Source: an uncultured Arachnia sp.
Lineage (GTDB): Bacteria > Actinomycetota > Actinomycetes > Propionibacteriales > Propionibacteriaceae
Direction: 5' to 3'
DNA length: 64,000 nucleotides
NCBI GenBank assembly: GCA_947493995.1
Contig: CANLTJ010000006.1
Location: 1-64,000, forward strand
In this document: piece after piece, positions 61,653 to 64,000 of the stretch
How positions within the stretch are numbered: position 1 is the stretch's first letter
Layout of the letters: every line of letters begins with the position of its first letter
The notes under the pieces: generated by a model
What the model saw: only the letters and a program-made list of their open reading frames with translations
Database searches by the model: none
Told to the model about the DNA's origin: nothing
Program-made: the position numbers and the translations under genes

Positions 61653-62294
61653 TCAGTTGGCGGGCTCCACGGCGAACGCCGGATCCGCCACGGGTGCGCC
61701 TCGCACCACGGTGCCCCGCGCCAGGCGGTGGAGGTAGTAGAGGAGGTTGACGAGCGAGAGGGTACCGAGCAGCGAGGCACAGACCGTGATGGATGTCTCC
61801 CCGTACAGCAGACCCCACGTGAGCCACAGCGACTGCACGAAGAAGTTGACGGCCAGGAACGGCAGCGAGACTCCCGAGATGTCCCGGGACGCGTACATGG
61901 TTCGTAGTTGCGAAACCTGCCCCACAACGAACGGGGCCGCCACGATGAAACCGAAGACGAGCGGTCCCAACCACACGTCGGTGCCGAACAGAACCAGCGA
62001 GAGCACAGGCGGCAGGAGAAGCGCTGGAAACAGCGGCCTTCCGCGGTCCCGTTGGACGAGGACGCACACGGCGAGACTGCTGATGGTCAGCACCATGTTG
62101 GGGTATTGCATCTGCGGGACGCCCACCATGAAGCCGTGCATGGACCATGCGCCGGTGGACGCGGCGTTCAGCTGGAACAGCGACAGCGAGACCCCCGCGC
62201 TGGAGCGGGTGCGCAGGAGGCGGAACAGCTGGGGGAAGGCTGATGCCATGCCGAAGCTGGCAGCCACCCAACCGAGGATGTCCAGAGGAGTCAA
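61653..62294 (-). CDS. tandem PQ-loop (SWEET/SemiSWEET-like) membrane protein
   Basis: A 213-residue membrane protein with two PQ-loop repeats. Repeat one is AFPQLFRLLRTRSSAGVSLS, repeat two VVGQVSQLRTMYASRDISGV with LPFLAVNFFVQSLWLTWGLL. Each repeat has about three helices joined by a central helix, giving a seven-helix, SWEET-like arrangement. Bacterial SemiSWEETs have a single repeat and dimerise, so two in one chain is notable. It may be a sugar or small-solute facilitator. It lies alone between proA and dprA. Confidence 0.8.
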   Translation of the reverse strand: MTPLDILGWVAASFGMASAFPQLFRLLRTRSSAGVSLSLFQLNAASTGAWSMHGFMVGVPQMQYPNMVLTISSLAVCVLVQRDRGRPLFPALLLPPVLSLVLFGTDVWLGPLVFGFIVAAPFVVGQVSQLRTMYASRDISGVSLPFLAVNFFVQSLWLTWGLLYGETSITVCASLLGTLSLVNLLYYLHRLARGTVVRGAPVADPAFAVEPAN

Positions 62295-62421
62295 TGCGGT
62301 ACGTGTCCTTGGCAGACGAGTGAGTTCCCACCGGAAAGTCGGGAACGGGCAAGCCTATCCCACGCTCACCGAAGAACGCCAACAGGCCCATCCACGTACA
62401 GATTCGCAGGGTCCGCGCATG

Positions 62422-63540
62422 TCAGGGCTTGCCGGTCGGCAACCGCCAGCCTGCCTCGCCCGCTTCCTCCAGCCACCCAAGCTCAACCAATTCGTCCATG
62501 CCCGCCAGAGCGTCCCGCACAGACAGACCCGTGCGCGACACGAGATCGTTCACGTTCACCTCCTCGCGCGGTGCCACCACTTCCCGCAGTGTTCGCAAAG
62601 CAGTGGGTAGGCGATCCAGCGGCTGCTCCGCGCCGCGCAGTGGAATCTCCAGCTCCGGTTGCAGAGGTGAGAGCAACTCGCCGACCTCCGCCGCCGACGT
62701 GATCAGCACCGCCGTTCCATCCCGGACCAGCCGGTGGGGTGTCACCGACAACGACGAGGTCACCGGGCCCGGAACCGCCATCACGTGTTTGCCCAGAGCC
62801 GCTGCCCAGCTGGCCGTGTTCCGGGCACCCGAGCGGGCGGCCGCCTCCACCACCACGACGCCCTCAGTCAGCGCCGCGATCAGTCGGTTGCGGGCCAGGA
62901 ACGCCGCCTTCAAAGGCCGACACCTGGGAGGCGCCTCCGACACCACCGCGCCTCGAGCCACCACCCCCTCCAGCAGACTGCTGTGGGCAAGCGGGTAGGC
63001 CGCATCCACCCCGTTGGCCAGCACCGCCACCGTGGGATGCCGCGTGGACAGGGCACCGCGATGCGCTGCCGCGTCAATCCCGAAGGCCAGCCCGGAAACC
63101 ACCACCCGCCCCGCCAGCCCCAGATCCGCACCCAGCTCAGTGGCCACGTGGTTCCCGTACGATGTGGACGCTCTTGCTCCCACCACCGCCACCGCACCCT
63201 CCAGCTCAGTCAGCGCAACACTCCCCCGCACCCACAGACCCAATGGCTGATCGCCCTGTCCCGACAGGCGCACGCCCCACAATCGATCCAAGGACTCGGG
63301 CCACTCATCATCCCCGGGGACGATGAAACGGGCCCGGCAGCGCTCGGTGTCGGCGACGATCTGATCGAGGTCGATGGTCGCTGCCCTACGCCCCCAGGCA
63401 CTATCGGAGTCACGACCCAACACCGCCTGCCACACCTCCACGGCGCCATGGAGCTGCGCCAGTTCGGACAGCTGCGGATTGCCCTGCGGCTGCAGCGCGC
63501 ACAATCCCATCCGGGCTCGCCGTTCATCCACCTGCGTCAT
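62422..63540 (-). CDS. dprA: DNA-processing protein DprA
   Basis: DprA/Smf, 372 residues, loads RecA on incoming single-stranded DNA. The Rossmann core is VVGARASTSYGNHVATELGA, then SGLAFGIDAAAHRGAL and VAVLANGVDAAYP. ARNRLIAALTEGVVVVEAA and GSRNTA-like SGARNTASWAAALGKHVMAV follow. A C-terminal winged helix is VNVNDLVSRTGLSVRDALAG. It starts 1 bp after the comM stop. Confidence 0.93.
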   Translation of the reverse strand: MTQVDERRARMGLCALQPQGNPQLSELAQLHGAVEVWQAVLGRDSDSAWGRRAATIDLDQIVADTERCRARFIVPGDDEWPESLDRLWGVRLSGQGDQPLGLWVRGSVALTELEGAVAVVGARASTSYGNHVATELGADLGLAGRVVVSGLAFGIDAAAHRGALSTRHPTVAVLANGVDAAYPLAHSSLLEGVVARGAVVSEAPPRCRPLKAAFLARNRLIAALTEGVVVVEAAARSGARNTASWAAALGKHVMAVPGPVTSSLSVTPHRLVRDGTAVLITSAAEVGELLSPLQPELEIPLRGAEQPLDRLPTALRTLREVVAPREEVNVNDLVSRTGLSVRDALAGMDELVELGWLEEAGEAGWRLPTGKP

Positions 63541-63541
63541 G

Positions 63542-64000
63542 TCAGGCCACCCTCGCCAGCTCGCCCTGACGCATCAGCATCGCCACCCGCAGGTTGCTGG
63601 TACCGATGCGGTCTTCACCGTCGAGATCCGCCAGCGTCCATGCCAACCGCAGCACCCTGTCCACGCCACGCGCGCTCAACGTGCCCTTCGACAACCCCCT
63701 CTCCAACGGGCCCAGATCCTCGGGCAGGGGCAGCTTTTTGCGCAGGAAGGACCCCGGGACCTCACCATTGGTTCGCCACGGCGTGTCGCGCAACCGACGG
63801 CGCTGACGACTTCTCGCCTCAACCACCCGGGCCAACACCTGCGCACTCTTCTCAGGCACCACATCCGAATCCGCCAGAAAAGCCCTCGTCAGTGGCAACA
63901 TGTGATGACGGATATCGACGCGATCCAGGATGGGCCCCGACAACCGTTCGCGGTACCGTCGCACCACCATCGCCGGACACGTGCACTCCTTCCCCACCAC
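63542..64000 (-). CDS. comM: ComM/YifB-type AAA ATPase, C-terminal part
   Basis: The last 152 residues of a Mg-chelatase-like ComM protein; the gene runs off the window at 64000. The visible C-terminus has RYRERLSGPILDRVDIRHHM, the conserved late motif, and SARGVDRVLRLAWTLADLDG typical of the Mg_chelatase_C domain. An internal Met at the window edge is not the real start. It is followed by dprA after 1 bp. Confidence 0.88.
   Translation of the reverse strand: MVGKECTCPAMVVRRYRERLSGPILDRVDIRHHMLPLTRAFLADSDVVPEKSAQVLARVVEARSRQRRRLRDTPWRTNGEVPGSFLRKKLPLPEDLGPLERGLSKGTLSARGVDRVLRLAWTLADLDGEDRIGTSNLRVAMLMRQGELARVA

Noticed and set aside
60226..61737. 503-residue open frame opposite proA
   Set aside because: Shadow of proA, rich in Gly/His/Asp and without motifs.

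Overview
The window is high-GC DNA with actinobacterial hallmarks: LexA boxes of the CGAAC-N4-GTTCG type, a DUF3046 gene beside recA, a ClgR-like regulator next to cinA and pgsA, an MT0933-type small protein, and a class II (B12-dependent) ribonucleotide reductase with nrdR. RNase Y in a recA-recX neighbourhood and the overall order would suit Propionibacteriales (Propionibacteriaceae-like). That placement is inference from gene content; no rRNA is present.

Layout. (1) 318-11415, + strand: one long, mostly overlapping operon. It has a HAAT/Liv-type ABC importer (livKGFHM), an acyl-CoA synthetase, a TetR regulator, 3-hydroxybutyrate dehydrogenase, an alpha/beta hydrolase, both subunits of a 3-oxoacid CoA-transferase and a second hydrolase with a GWSMG box. 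It reads as a self-contained route for importing and oxidising 3-hydroxybutyrate, its oligomers or related acids. (2) 11422-16230, - strand: ribose uptake and kinase operon rbsACBKD, without an adjacent repressor gene. (3) 16345-21700: an accessory-looking patch with an IS110-family element flanked by GCTCCTAT, an MgtC-like membrane protein, an epimerase remnant, a DUF222/HNH protein and a nucleotidyltransferase/HTH toxin-antitoxin-like pair. (4) 21809-26822: nrdJ, nrdR, and lexA divergent from a small SOS-box-linked membrane protein. (5) 26973-31555, + strand: a short Cys-containing leader ORF, then a DUF4242 protein, an acyl-CoA-dehydrogenase-like enzyme and an SsuABC/NrtABC-type importer. 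This is probably an organosulfur acquisition operon.

(6) 31592-64000 is core genome, nearly all on the - strand: an SDR, a DinG-type helicase, hflX, dapF, miaA, miaB, rny, recX, recA, DUF3046, clgR, cinA, pgsA, rimO, ftsK, thiL, ddl, plsC, two envelope proteins, a siderophore-interacting protein with a DtxR-like box, tRNA-Ala, a phosphatase, rsfS, nadD, proA, a tandem PQ-loop transporter, dprA and the 3' end of comM. Plus-strand exceptions are two small proteins, an aldose epimerase, a DeoR regulator and an unrecognised 229-residue protein.

Translational coupling by ATGA, GTGA or 8-bp overlaps is very common and supports most start choices. No CRISPR array, rRNA or replication origin was seen. 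All functions are by motif and family recognition from reading the sequence; no database search was run.
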